From assembly GCA_015039365.1 (NCBI GenBank), contig WION01000042.1:62001-126000 (forward strand): a DNA stretch of 64,000 bases, written 5' to 3'. Shown piece after piece: positions 44,037 to 55,752 of this stretch. The notes beneath the pieces are model-generated. The model ran no database searches. It had not been told where the DNA came from and saw only the letters and a program-made list of their open reading frames with translations. Each line of letters begins with the position of its first letter. Position 1 is the stretch's first letter. A program made the translations under genes and the position numbers. Source of the DNA: Amanita rubescens (taxonomy: Eukaryota; Basidiomycota; Agaricomycetes; Agaricales; Amanitaceae).

Positions 44037-46976
44037 ATGCTCTCAAGACGCGCCGGTGCGTCCGTCGTTGACGGTTTAGGTGGCGCAGACGGTCTAGTTC
44101 TCTCTCTTCAACTACAAACTTCCTCCGCGTATGAAGCGTGTGTTTTATTTCTTCATTTTTATTCACTCCACTGATCCTTCTCCAGGGTATATACCATCTC
44201 CGTCGTCATCGGTGATTCTTCAAACGTCTACTCTTTGCAAGTCGATACTGGTTCATCCGATCTCGTTAGTCCCTGCTTTTAATATTCTCTTGCGTGTATC
44301 AACATTTATATACTCCATTCCCACAGTGGATAGCCTCATCGTCCTGCTCATCGTCCGCATGCAGTTCCGTCGGAAACCTCTATGACCCGTCCAGCGCCAC
44401 ACCAACAGACTCCAACTTTAACATCACCTATCTCCAGGGTTCCGTCACTGGTCCAATAGTCTGGGACCAAGTTGGTGTCGGGAGCTACACAATCAACAAC
44501 CAAGCGCTGGGTAAGTCCTCAAAAAGGGAAAAAAAACTTCTTTCTCATATTGTCCTGCAGCCGCTGCGACCGTCGTCAACAACGAACCTCTCACGTCCGG
44601 CTTTCAAGGCATCCTAGGCCTCGCTCTCCCCCTCAACTCCGTCATCGCTCAAAAAATCCCCCCCGTCACAGGCAACACCCCAGACGGTGCAGCATGGGCC
44701 TCCAATCTCTTCTCTCTAACCCCCGTATCTGCTGCCCCCGCCGCCCACTTCCTCTCCCTCTCCCTCGAAAGACCAGGCTCAGACCGCATCCCTTCCCTCC
44801 TTGGCATAGGCCACCATCCGTCCAGCCTCATCCCAGATCCAAGCAAAATCCACTACTACTCCCTCGTCGGCAACAACGTAGGCATCATATACTGGAAAGT
44901 CACTGTTCGCGCTATCACCGTCTACGTGAACAACGAACCTAGACCGGTCGATATCGATTATCTCAGTTCCGGACAGGAATACCCTACCGCGGTGTTGGAC
45001 TCGGGCGTGCCCGTCATCCTCACCACCCCGGACATCGCCAACGGTATATATGGCGCTATCGGCATAGGCCCAGCGTCAGACGGAAACTGTACGTTATACG
45101 CTTCCACTTCCACTCCATACTAACCAGTCACTCTTTTTTTTTCGTGATCCGCCACCACGCTTCATTTAATCTGAACCTAAAAACTATAATAGACTACGTC
45201 CCTTGTACAACCCCACTCAACATGACCATCACCCTCGCCAACGGACCAGAAATCAGCCTCCACCCACTTGACCTCACATCCGAACCAACAGGCAACAACC
45301 GCGCAGAATACTGCGTAGGAATGATCCAAGCCTCCTCAGCCCTCTCAGATCCTTATTCCGGAATTGGAGATATGATCCTCGGCGTACCGTTTTTAAGAAA
45401 CACATATACGGTTATGGGGTACGATACGCCTTTCCCCAACGGGTCGTTCCCCATTACCTCCCCCTCCTCCTCCTCATCCCCGCCTTCTTCTCAAAACTCG
45501 CCGTTAGCACATTCACCAGAAGACGACATCATCCAACCCTCGTTGGGTTTACTCGGGTTGACAAACACAACTATTGCGATGGATGAATTTCAAACCGTTA
45601 GAGTCCTCAATCAACCCTTGTCCTCTGGGAATCAAACTAATAGCCCTAATTCCCAAATCATCACTGTTGGGCCTAAAAAGCTTTCGGTGGGGATTATCGT
45701 GTTGGTCGCTCTTGTGGGATTCTTTTCATTGTGTTTTGGGTTGTTTGGGGTGAGGTGGTTGTTGTTGAGGAAGAGGTATGGGAGGGGGGGAAGGGGTGAG
45801 GGTGAGGGTGAGGGGGGTGAAGCGGGTGGGGGTGGGGATGAGGGGCCCGGGAGGGAAAAGATTGAGATGGGGGTGTTGGATGTGGGTGGGGGCGATGGGG
45901 AGAGTGAGAGGAGCTTGGTGGGTCCACCAGGATTGGACTCGCTGAAGAACGGATCTTATGTCGCGATTGACGTGGCATCGCGGTTGTCTGATGAAGAAAA
46001 GGATCCAGACGGCGTGGTGCCGCGACTTCGTACGGGGACGTTGCAGTCAGGGGACCGCGTCGTATCCGAGTACACAGCCAGCAGCGGCCGTACGAGGGTG
46101 GGCGCTGACGATCTCGGCGAGTTTGGGTTCCCTGCTATGCCCAAGGTCGAGTTCAACAAGGACAGCTTTGGAAGTATGGGGTCCCGCTGGAGTTTGGCGG
46201 ATGATCCACTCTTCAGGAGGAGTATTCGCGTAAGCGAGGGGGGCGCAGGACAGGGACTCAGTCAACATCCTCAGCAAGCACATGAGAGGAATCCAAGTCT
46301 ATCTATCCCACTGTTGGCGCAGCAGCATCGTCATTCACAGTCCCTCGATGCTGATGAGGGACTTTTGCCTCCGGAGGACGCATATGGCGATCGAGATAAC
46401 CCGTTGTTCGCGCAAGAGTTTGGTTTCCGCCAGTCATGGCCGGCGCAGACTGCGGACGGGAAGTCTGGAGATGGCCTCAACCCCAACAACGACAGTATGG
46501 CTGGAGTTGGTACTGCGCGTGCGAGGCTGACCCAGTTTGAGTCGCTCGAGTTCCCTCGGGACAGTTTGTTTGGCGCAACTGCGACCACGACGTCGGGTGA
46601 GTGGATACCGAGTTATTCGCCGCGGCCGCCACAGCAGGTCGACATTATTGAAGAGTCGAGAGAAGGTGATGACGAGCGTGAAGATAGGCAAGACGCAGAA
46701 ATACGGGAAGAACAGCGGGAAGAACAGCAACAAGGCCAGCAAGACTCGCCCCCCTCTCCACCATCACCTTCAATAGAACCACTACCTACACCACCACTAC
46801 CACCACCACCACCACCATCACTTGCAGTTACCCAAGCCACCCCAGCCCATATCCCGTCAATACCTACACCCGCGTTTATATCCTCCGGAGCTGGACATCC
46901 CGTATATCCGCACGCGCCATCAACGCCTGCTTTGGAGAGTGAGTCTGATCCGTACGCAGAATCGATGACGCGGTAG
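44037..46976 (+). CDS. membrane-anchored pepsin-like aspartic protease (A1) with long cytosolic tail
   Basis: Five exons (44037-44128, 44186-44264, 44327-44510, 44561-45088, 45193-46976) give 888 residues. The first catalytic motif is LQVDTGSSDLW, the second AVLDSGVPVI, where DSG replaces the usual DTG. The flap region and PCTTPLNMTITLANG are followed by the second-lobe end DMILGVPFLRNTYTV. A transmembrane helix (VGIIVLVALVGFFSLCFGLFGV) then leads into about 400 residues of Gly-, Pro- and Gln-rich, probably disordered cytosolic tail. Fungal relatives are surface or vacuolar proteases. The model lacks a signal peptide, so a short 5' exon may be missing; the start is 103 bp from the divergent ASCC1-like gene. 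The poly-Gly (GGG/GGT) stretch after the membrane helix is notable for its G-rich coding strand. Confidence 0.83.
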
Positions 46977-48706
46977 ACCCTACAACGTCCCCGCCCGCGC
47001 GAGACGTTGGCGTTGTAATCCTGGTTTCACCCTGACATGCTTACTCTCTTACATGCTCACTTACGCCACGCGCTCACGACCGGACTCGACTGTTGCCTGT
47101 TATGAATACTTCGGGGTCACGAAGACATCCCGTATCTAATCTTCTTTTTTTGGGGGGTTTCACTTTGTTTGCTTGCTTATGTCTCTCACGGACTAGTTTT
47201 TCACTCCCTTCATTTAGGAAATACCTTGCTTGGAAATTTACCCATACCACTCCCTTTTTTGGCTTATTCTTTTTGGTTTGGGACCTCCAACACAGCTTCG
47301 TCGCTTTTATTACCACACTCGCATAATCACGGACTTTAGTCCTGCACATATGTTTTTTGTACATCAATCATCTGTCATTACTTAAATAATTAATGATATA
47401 TATATAAGTGTATCATTGATTTGAATACATTCTAAGGTTTGACATCCTATGCAGAGAATAGCTTTCGCTCCGCATTTTGACGGTTACCATGTGGTGCTGG
47501 AAGAAGTCCTGAGTAAGACAAGCTTGTAATACTGGTGGCCTACGCAGCTTTTCACGATAGTTAATAGGAACAAAAAAGCACTCGACCTGTAACTGGTTAA
47601 ATTGCATGGTTACGGGCAGTGCCCGTCCTTCTCCAGGGCTCTCGTATTGAGCCTAGGATGGTCATCACTTGTCATTTGAATAGAACGGTGTTTCGCGATG
47701 TGACTTACTCTCAAAAAGGAATGCCCTTATTGGAAATAGGAAGGAAGTAACTACCAATTTCATGAGAGCCCGTGTCCATCCCCGCATGGCTCAAGCCACC
47801 AGCCTGAGGTAGATGAACAAAGAAGCAACATGCCGATCGCGATAACTTTGGCTGTGGTTTACAAATCATTCAAGTGCGACATGCGCACGTCCAAGCAAAT
47901 AATCCACACTTTGTGGTGCTAGGAACGGAAGTGAACGCGTGGGTAGGTGAGGTGCCCAGCTTTTGCATCACTTAGAACAAGATTAAACCCGGCCAATTGG
48001 AGGGAGCGAGCAGACTCTTCGATGGAAGAACAGGGGTGACTGCGAGGACTTGGTGAGATTCTGAGTAGACAGATGCGCCAAAACAAATAGAAGTAAAACC
48101 GACTAGACACTGCATGTCTTTCTGCGTGATCTCAGCTGCGTCAAGAATTGGCAAGCGGGAGGAATGCGGGTTCTCAACTTGCAGACTCGGAATAACTTGC
48201 GAAAGGCGTTGGACGTTGTTCCGAAGAAACCTAACGTCAACACGAGGTATGTCCACGACAAATTCGGTACATCGTCGCTCAAGATCCGACCTTATAGCTG
48301 ACCTTGAGAGCATCGATATGTCCTGAACTCTGCCGCGGGCGCTACACTACAATTGTGTATGCTTCATACCAATTGCAACGTTCCGTTCTTCCCTGCCACT
48401 ACACTGGTGCAACGAAGTATAGATTTCATACCAATGCTTCTCTGGAGGGATTTTTATTATCGAAGTGCATCTAGGAGCCATCGCCCTGTGACATACCAAA
48501 GTACTAGACTATGTTGATACCAGGGAACCACATGCTCGGACCGGCGGGACCGCTGTTTTTCATGTCGTAAGAACTTGTGAGATGTTGGGAGAATCATTTT
48601 CCAATTCCGATGATAACGGAAATGATTGTTCGGAACGGTTCAACGGTCAGACCCCGTGGCAGTTCTATAATTTACATGACATAAGTACTGCGTGACAGAC
48701 GAAATG
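46977..48706. other. no supported gene
   Basis: An open frame on the minus strand at 48313-47972 (containing RRCTEFVVDIPRVDVRFLR) may be a remnant of a host gene. No domain or splice partner was found. Confidence 0.4.
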
Positions 48707-49780
48707 TTATAGTTCAGTGTACGAGATCCAAGGTCCATCTTTACCCATCAGGCGATCTAACCAGTCCTGCTTCAGCCTCGCAACGACGTCTACTTCCCGA
48801 CCTCTATTACCATTCTCGTTTCCTACTGTGAAGCCGCCAACTGCGGAATCCAACACCACGAGCTGTACGGATGCACGATCCCCGGACTGGGCCCCGTACT
48901 TTCTTTCAAGATCAGTTAACCGCTCTATCATCATTCTTTGTCGGTCGTCCAAGACGTTATGTACAGGCGATGTCAGAGCAAGGTCTGTAATGGACGAAGA
49001 CCGTGATGGCCGTCTAGAAGATGCAGGAGAAGGGGATGTGGTGGTGTACTGCACATATAGCTTTTCGAGTTGCGGAGGAAGAGCGAAACCTGTATTGTCG
49101 GCAAACGTCGTTGGCTTCTCTATCGACACGTCATGGTTTCCATTTTCCAATGCACTTTCCATTTCGTCGACGAAAGAAAGAGCCCTGGAAAGACCAGAAA
49201 CTCTTAGGCAGGTGAGCTCTGGGAACGCTTTATCGAGTGCGCCAAACTGGAATAGACCGTGCGGGTTCCTGTTACCGGCTGCGAAATGCAGACGTTGAAG
49301 GCGTGGAAAGTTTCCAGCTTGGAACGAGAAGGCGTATAATCCGGCGATCGTGAGCTCCTCCAATCGCGGGAAGGGGAGGCGGAAAAGGTAAGATAAGATT
49401 AAAGTGCCCGCGAGCGGACACGATGCAACCAGAGTCAGACTCTGTAGGTCTTCCGCGATATATTGTAGGGCGCCAATGAGCGAAGCGTCTGCTGTACACG
49501 TTTCCTGTGAATGTTCGTGGTCAAGTGCAAGGAAGAGGTGTCGGACGTGGCGTAAGTGCAATGGTGTTGCCTTCAATTTTTCCACCAATGTAACAAACTG
49601 TCCCAGACTTGATATCACGAGAGAGTGGTATAAGAATGGCCGTGCAATCTCACGGAATTTCTTCGACGTGAGCGAGAGAGAGCGTACTGTGTGTCCTGCA
49701 TCGGCGCAGGCTAGTTGAAAAACGTAAGATATCAGTTCGACTGGCCAGACGTTCATAGTGCGAACATTAACCAAAAACAT
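48707..49780 (-). CDS. F-box-like protein
   Basis: This single-exon frame encodes 357 residues, or 349 from the second Met (MNVWPVELIS), which gives a better F-box start. The first about 45 residues (WPVELISYVFQLACADAGHTVRSL...TSKKFREIARPFLYHSL) match the agaricomycete F-box pattern. A leucine-rich region follows (VRHLFLALDHEH, LQSLTLVAS, FPRLEELTIAGLYAF, FPELTCLRVSGL), consistent with LRR-like substrate recognition. The C-terminal part has a Ser-rich linker (PASSRRPSRSSS) and a helical end. It is probably an SCF ubiquitin-ligase adaptor; the target is unknown. Confidence 0.75.
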   Translation of the reverse strand: MFLVNVRTMNVWPVELISYVFQLACADAGHTVRSLSLTSKKFREIARPFLYHSLVISSLGQFVTLVEKLKATPLHLRHVRHLFLALDHEHSQETCTADASLIGALQYIAEDLQSLTLVASCPLAGTLILSYLFRLPFPRLEELTIAGLYAFSFQAGNFPRLQRLHFAAGNRNPHGLFQFGALDKAFPELTCLRVSGLSRALSFVDEMESALENGNHDVSIEKPTTFADNTGFALPPQLEKLYVQYTTTSPSPASSRRPSRSSSITDLALTSPVHNVLDDRQRMMIERLTDLERKYGAQSGDRASVQLVVLDSAVGGFTVGNENGNRGREVDVVARLKQDWLDRLMGKDGPWISYTEL

Positions 49781-50722
49781 AATTTCCCGGTCGATTTTGG
49801 GAAAACATTAGATGGTGCGTGAATGGCGACATTGCACGAAATCGAGGGGTGGCGCCGAGTCATGTGATGTCCAAGATACACCGATTTCGACCGTCGTCGG
49901 ACAAAATCTATGATCTATGCAACGGCGGCGTCGTCAAGCATGAATGGGCTCGAATGGATCATTGTGAGATGCCGCCATCTATTTCAGACTAACGAGAGAA
50001 TCTCAGCCTACAATTTGTATCTGTTGGCATACATATCCGACTTCCGCAATTGCCAACCGAGGACGGGCCTAATAATGTCACTGTGTCGAAGCGCCAGAGT
50101 GGCTCTTCCTGCCTGAGAACGAGGACCTCGAGTATAGGATGCGCGGAACATTATAAAGGTGGTAGAGGCGGTTGGGGACAAGAGCGCGCGGGCGGCGCCA
50201 ATGCTTCGGGCCGGATTGAATTTGAAGAGTGAAAGCCTCCGCGGTCGATGCTCATATGCGGGACTTGAGGTATCTCAGATACATAGTACTACAATTAAAA
50301 CTACTGGGCCCCGCCGCCAAGGGGGCAGCGAGGTGACCCAAGTACGACCAAGTGCCAAGCTCACATCATCATGATATATGGAGTTGCCGTTTTTAGGACA
50401 TTCATTCATGGTTGGAAGGGCCTTGATAATTTCACTTTTTAACTTGTTGATCGAAAAAACTTTGGTACGCGAGGATAGGCAACAAAAGACACTTCAGTGA
50501 CTGACCTGGCCTCAAGCACGTCCAATGGCCAAGGTGGCTGTCTCCAAGTCATCACAACCAAAAATCAATGTTTAATTAGCCTGTGACTATTCTCTGTCAT
50601 GTGGCAAGTGCAGCCATATTAGTGCTTGCTGGTGGCTGAGGCTCAGACCTAGAATGTGACAAAGCGTGACATGCATTATGATACTTCTTTCTTCTTGACC
50701 ACAACATTCCCAGTGCATTCTC
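49781..50722. other. no supported gene; promoter of the second NLR gene at its right end
   Basis: From about 50660 the sequence resembles the leader of the intact NLR gene (GACCACAACATTC before the ATG in both). Nothing else was recognised. Confidence 0.45.
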
Positions 50723-50977
50723 ATGGGCAACTCCTTTTCATCATCCAAAGAAACTCATGCTCAGGTTCACCCTGAGGCCTGTTCCCTACCTTCCAGAATT
50801 GAGATCAACAATGTCACTTCCAATGTGACCAGCACCAAAGAAAGTGAAATACAGGTTCATCCTATTGCAAGTTCCCCCCCATCCAGGACTACTTGTGACA
50901 GCAATATTCCAAATGTAATTGGTTCTGATACAGGTTTGTTCAACAAAGCCCAGAACATTTTTGTCACAGGTAGTAAT

Positions 50978-50982
50978 TTCAT
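50978..50982 (+). repeat. 5-bp target site duplication of Ty3 element 1 (left)
   Basis: TTCAT directly before the LTR; the same five bases follow the other LTR at 57567-57571. Confidence 0.9.
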
Positions 50983-51310
50983 TGTCACGAGCCTTAGACA
51001 GGCTACACAACACAAGACTCAATCACTCTATGGCTACTGCTGACCGTGTCAAGCAGCGAGGGCGTATACAAGAACCGTCGAGGTTCAGGGCAAAGCTAAG
51101 AAGGGAGGAGCTCCGAGCTGTCCAAGGAAAGACTAGCTTGTTGCTTAGCGTATCTACTACAATATACACTACTTATATACTACCTTGGGCACAGGGTATG
51201 AGTCATAGGGTACAGGGTATGAGTCATACTATGTCATAGGGCGTAGGGTACATGAGTCAGTACATGCACGAAGCATGCGGCGTATCAAGGAGTAAAACAG
51301 GGGCTTGACA
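50983..51310 (-). repeat. LTR of Ty3 element 1 (3' LTR in element orientation), 328 bp
   Basis: Begins TGTCACGAGCC and ends GGGCTTGACA (TG...CA). It appears identical to the LTR at 57239-57566 over its whole length as read by eye. Confidence 0.93.
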
Positions 51311-51663
51311 TAGCCTCCGTTTCAAGGTTCGGATTCCAGACGAACTGGAAAGGATCCAAAAATTCGATGTGATGACAAGTGGCACTCACGTTCTTCCTGA
51401 TGCTCCTTCGTCTTTACCCGTTACCAGACCTGCGTCCAATGCCGACGGGAGGTTACTATCGAGTGCTAAGGTTAGGCCTTTCGACTTTCCACGTAGGGGT
51501 CCGTCTCCAGGGTTCACCGAATACCCTATTGACATCTCGCGATTCCTCGTTTGAGGCGTCACCCATGATCTTGCCTAGGTGCGTCCTCTCCCGATTCCTC
51601 GTTGTTTCTTTCTTTTTCTCTCCCTGTTCGTACTGGATCTTGTTGCTACAGGCATCAATCACT

Positions 51664-54600
51664 TTAAACTGGTGTGGGTCCTTGCGACGAATTCGCTTCT
51701 TCGCGTGCGCTCTTCCAGCGTTGCCAGTTCCCTTCGAGTTTTCGTCGGTATTCTTCGTCGAAGGCCTTGTCATCCCATCCATAAAGACGCGGATGTGGAA
51801 CGTAGAGGGGGAGGAGATGCGGAGGTGTCGGTGTCGGCGGTCCAGAGGGGGTTGGAGATAGGGATGATGGGGGAAGGAGGGGAAGGGGTTTATTTTGTCG
51901 TAACGCTGAAGGGTTCTTCTTATAGTATTCCCTTATCGCTTTCTTCGCGTTTTCCATGTGTTCCTCGGGTTCCCAGGTGTTTTCTTCTTCGGGTAACCCT
52001 TTCCATTTTACTAGAAAACGCTTCCCTTGCCTCGTTTTTCTTACCCCTTTCACCGCTTCTACTTCGTATTCTTCACGTCCATTAATAATTTCCGGTGGCG
52101 GCCGTGGTTCGTTTTCTTGCTGCGCTGGGAATTGCGGTTCATAAACTGGTTTAAGTTTCGACTCGTGGAAGACATCGTGTATTCCCCATGTCGGTGGCAA
52201 TTCCAGTTTATACGCTGATTTCCCTATTTCGGAAATTACCTTGAAGGGTCCGTGGAACTTTGCGTCGAGTTTTTTCGATGTCCTCGTTGTTTTAATTTTG
52301 GACGCATCTAGATATACTCGATCTCCCGGTTGGTATCGTCGGGATGGTTTGACGTGTTTATCGTGTTGTCTTTTCATCCTTTCCGCAGCTTGTTCCAAGT
52401 TTACCTTTACCGTTTTCCATGTCTCTTTGAATTTTTCGATATATTCCGCCGCCGAGTGGTTTGTTGTTTCCGTCTTCCCTTCCGTTCCTTTAAACGGATT
52501 TCTTCCCGTTGTAATCATGAAAGGGGAGAATCCTGTTGCCGAATGTCGTCGATCGTTATGGCAGAATTGTGCTATGGGGAGCCAATCTGTCCAATCGTCT
52601 TGTTTTTCGTTTACGTACATTCGCAGATATTCTTCCAGTTCTTGATTTACTCGTTCTGTTTGTCCGTCCGTTTGTGGATGATACGCCGTCGAAGGGTTTG
52701 CTTCTATCCCCAATGTTTGGTATAACCCTTTCATAAATCCCGATACGAACTGTGTTCCTCGATCCGATATGACCTTTTTTGGTAGTCCTTGTTCCTTAAA
52801 GACGTGTTCCCGATAAAGGTTTGCTACTCCTTGTGATGTTATTGTCGTATTACACGGAATGAAGTAGGCCTTTTTCGAGAATCGGTCGACGATTACCAGG
52901 ATCATATCTTTACCTTTTGACGGTACTAATGGTCCGATGAGGTCTACGCTGATTACCGCCCATGGTTCCGACGGGATTTCATTTGGTTGTAATGGTGCCG
53001 CCCTTGGTTGTCTATCGGGTTTATTGATTTGGCATTGATGACATGCTTTGATGTACGTTTCAATGTCCCGTTTCATGTTAGGCCACCAAAATCCTCTTGT
53101 CGTTAATTCCAGAGTTTTTGCGACTCCTGGATGTCCTGCCGTTTTTACGTCATGGTTTGAACTGATTACCCTTTCTCGGATTTCTGATTTTGCTGGTACG
53201 TATATCCGTCCTTTCCATTCCCAGCATTGATCGAGGGTATCGTATTTGAAATTCGGGTCTTTTTCCTTTATTCCCTTGGTTACTTGTTTATCGAAATATC
53301 GGCGATGTGTGTTGTGAATTTCTTGTCGGATATTTAGCCATTCGTAGCTTTCGTCATCTATCCTAATTTCGACTTTTCCGAATATATCTTCTTTTAAGAG
53401 AATGATTCCTTCGTTATCGTTTTCTCCTTTTGGATGTCCGGCTCTCCTAGATAATATATCGGCTTTAGTATTCGTTTTCCCAGATCGGTGCTTTATGACG
53501 AAGTTATATTCTTGTAGGTCCATGATCCATCGGGCTTGTCTCCTGTTCAGGTTTTGCGGTTTTCGGAAATACGTAAGGTTTTGATGATCCGTCAGTACTT
53601 CTGTTACCGTTTCCGTCCCTTTTAGGTAGTGAGCCCAGTCATAGAATCCTTGCATTACCGCTAGCATTTCTTTGTCGTATACTTCGTAGTTTCTTTCTGC
53701 GTCGTTTAATGCTTTCGATATAAATGCTACAGGTTTCCAAATTCCGTCGTCGTCGAGTTGGGAAAGTATTGCCGCGATTGCGAAATCCGATGCGTCCGTT
53801 TCCATTCGGAAGGGTCTTCCTGGTTTAGGGATAATTAGGACCCTTTCGGAGGCGATTTCCTTTTTTAGTCCTTCGAACGCTTCTTGTTGTAATTCCGTCC
53901 ATAACCATTCAATTTTTCCCGTAAGTTTCGTTAATGCTTTCGCTATTTTTGCAAAACCTTTAATGAATCTTCGGTAGAAATTGACAAATCCAAGGAATTG
54001 TTGAAGTTCCCTTTTCGTCGTCGGCGTCGGCCATTCGGCTATCGCTTTTACTTTGTTAGGGTCCATTCGTATTCCTTTATTTGAAATGATTAATCCTAGG
54101 AATTCGATTTCTTCTTGTTCGAAGTAGCATTTTTCCGCTTTTAAGGACAATTGGTGTTGTCGCAATTTTTCGAGGATTCTCCTGACTTGTCCTTGATGTT
54201 CTTTTTTGTCTTTCGAGAATACTAGGATGTCGTCCATGTAGATTACGACCCATCCTTCGGCGATTTCTTCTCTAAAGATATCATTCATCATCGTTTGGAA
54301 TGTTGCCGGTGAGTTGGTTAATCCGAAGAACATTACTAGTGGTTCGAATAATCCACGGTTTGTTCGGAACGCGGCTTTCCATTCGTCTCCTTCTTTTATC
54401 CTGATGTTATTGTATCCCCATCTTACATCCATCTTCGAGAAGTATTTTGCTTCGGATAATTTGTCGATTAATTCCGAGATTAGCGGTAATGGGTATCTGT
54501 TTTTGATGGTCATTTCGTTTAATTTCCGGTAATCTTGGACTGGTCGTAGTTTTCCGTCTTTCTTTTTTACAAAAAAGAATGGTGATGCCATGGGTGATTT

Positions 54601-55752
54601 ACTCGGTTTGATCCTTCCCGTTTCTAGTTGTTCTTTCAGGAATTCGTCCAATTGTTTTTGCTCTTCTGGGTTTAACGGGTATATTTTGCAATCCACCATT
54701 TTTGCTCCTGGTGTTAATTCAATTGCGTGGTCCCATGCCCTTCTCGGAGGTAATTGGTCAAACGTTTGTTTTTCGAATACTTCTTTGTAGTCGCGATAGA
54801 CTTCCGGTATTATTTCCTTCCAAGTTCTCTCGGTTTGGTTGGCTCCTGCAATATCTGTTGCGAAGTTTGATTTGGCTCGTATTTTTATCCAAGGGAGATC
54901 AACGTGTCGTATGAACTCGGGTCGATCAATATCAATGGCCAGTATTTTGTCTTCTTGCGGATTATATTGATCGATTTCATCTTCTGGTTCTCCGACCCAT
55001 GATTCATCATAACATTCTCCTGGACATTTTGAGAATTTTATTTGGGCCTTTCTCCATTCGATTTCCGGGTTATGATGTTCTAGCCAATCGTGTCCGAGGA
55101 ATACGTCTTTCTTTCCAATATTTACCACCGCTAGTTCTAGTGTTTCTTCATGGTCGTAAATTCTCATTTTGATCGTGACCATGTCCGTTATTTTTCCTCC
55201 GATGTTTAACGTTCCGTCGGCGTTGGTAGCGGTTATTGCTCGCGGTAATTTGGTTGTGTTAATTTTATGTTCCTCAACGAATTGTTTGGATATCGCAGAC
55301 ATCATACATCCACTGTCGATTAACGCTATGGTGTCGAAGCTTTCTTCTGTATCCAGGGTAGTGAGGATAACTCGTATGTCCATTTCCCTGTGTCCTGACG
55401 CTCCGATCCATTGTGGTTCTCTGAGTTTTCGCAGGTACCAGATCGCTTCTTCTTCTTCAAGATCATTGATTTTATTGATTAGTTCTTCATCAATTTGTTC
55501 TCTAAAAGTTTGGTGGGCGAACGTCCGCAATTGCGTAACTCCTTGTTCCGGGTATTTCCATAACTGTCTTATCATCCATGCGGATGACGAATTTCTGAGT
55601 TTGTTTGTTTTGTCCCTTATCGATGTATTCCGAATTTTCCCTTCCTTTTGTTTCACCTCGTATATTATTGATTCAAGGGATACATATTCGGAAGGTACTA
55701 GAGATTCGTAAATACATCGATCGGAGATCAATGAAGAGGGACTATCCTTCAC
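51664..55752 (-). CDS. Pol polyprotein of Ty3 element 1 (PR-RT-RH-INT-chromodomain)
   Basis: This is an open frame of about 1362 codons. Its limit at 55752 is not a true ATG; the frame is also open upstream inside gag, so it is probably made by a -1 frameshift from gag. In order: aspartic protease (ALIDSGCMMSAIS), reverse transcriptase (WVVIYMDDILVFSK), RNase H (FRMETDASDFAIAAILSQL), and integrase zinc finger (HPGVAKTLELTTRGFWWPNM...CHQCQ). The integrase core follows (ISVDLIGPL, VISDRGTQFVSGF, AYHPQTDGQTERVNQELEEY), then a C-terminal chromodomain (YEVEAVKGVRKTRQGKRFLV, KWKGLPEEENTWEP). All catalytic acids are present. The chromodomain is known in this group to direct integration to marked chromatin. 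Confidence 0.92.
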   Translation of the reverse strand: MKDSPSSLISDRCIYESLVPSEYVSLESIIYEVKQKEGKIRNTSIRDKTNKLRNSSSAWMIRQLWKYPEQGVTQLRTFAHQTFREQIDEELINKINDLEEEEAIWYLRKLREPQWIGASGHREMDIRVILTTLDTEESFDTIALIDSGCMMSAISKQFVEEHKINTTKLPRAITATNADGTLNIGGKITDMVTIKMRIYDHEETLELAVVNIGKKDVFLGHDWLEHHNPEIEWRKAQIKFSKCPGECYDESWVGEPEDEIDQYNPQEDKILAIDIDRPEFIRHVDLPWIKIRAKSNFATDIAGANQTERTWKEIIPEVYRDYKEVFEKQTFDQLPPRRAWDHAIELTPGAKMVDCKIYPLNPEEQKQLDEFLKEQLETGRIKPSKSPMASPFFFVKKKDGKLRPVQDYRKLNEMTIKNRYPLPLISELIDKLSEAKYFSKMDVRWGYNNIRIKEGDEWKAAFRTNRGLFEPLVMFFGLTNSPATFQTMMNDIFREEIAEGWVVIYMDDILVFSKDKKEHQGQVRRILEKLRQHQLSLKAEKCYFEQEEIEFLGLIISNKGIRMDPNKVKAIAEWPTPTTKRELQQFLGFVNFYRRFIKGFAKIAKALTKLTGKIEWLWTELQQEAFEGLKKEIASERVLIIPKPGRPFRMETDASDFAIAAILSQLDDDGIWKPVAFISKALNDAERNYEVYDKEMLAVMQGFYDWAHYLKGTETVTEVLTDHQNLTYFRKPQNLNRRQARWIMDLQEYNFVIKHRSGKTNTKADILSRRAGHPKGENDNEGIILLKEDIFGKVEIRIDDESYEWLNIRQEIHNTHRRYFDKQVTKGIKEKDPNFKYDTLDQCWEWKGRIYVPAKSEIRERVISSNHDVKTAGHPGVAKTLELTTRGFWWPNMKRDIETYIKACHQCQINKPDRQPRAAPLQPNEIPSEPWAVISVDLIGPLVPSKGKDMILVIVDRFSKKAYFIPCNTTITSQGVANLYREHVFKEQGLPKKVISDRGTQFVSGFMKGLYQTLGIEANPSTAYHPQTDGQTERVNQELEEYLRMYVNEKQDDWTDWLPIAQFCHNDRRHSATGFSPFMITTGRNPFKGTEGKTETTNHSAAEYIEKFKETWKTVKVNLEQAAERMKRQHDKHVKPSRRYQPGDRVYLDASKIKTTRTSKKLDAKFHGPFKVISEIGKSAYKLELPPTWGIHDVFHESKLKPVYEPQFPAQQENEPRPPPEIINGREEYEVEAVKGVRKTRQGKRFLVKWKGLPEEENTWEPEEHMENAKKAIREYYKKNPSALRQNKPLPLLPPSSLSPTPSGPPTPTPPHLLPLYVPHPRLYGWDDKAFDEEYRRKLEGNWQRWKSAREEANSSQGPTPV

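Noticed and set aside
50919..51239. 106-codon open frame repeated at 57157-57495
   Set aside because: It lies inside the LTRs and is identical in both because the LTRs are; it overlaps promoter and R sequences and has no protein-like features.
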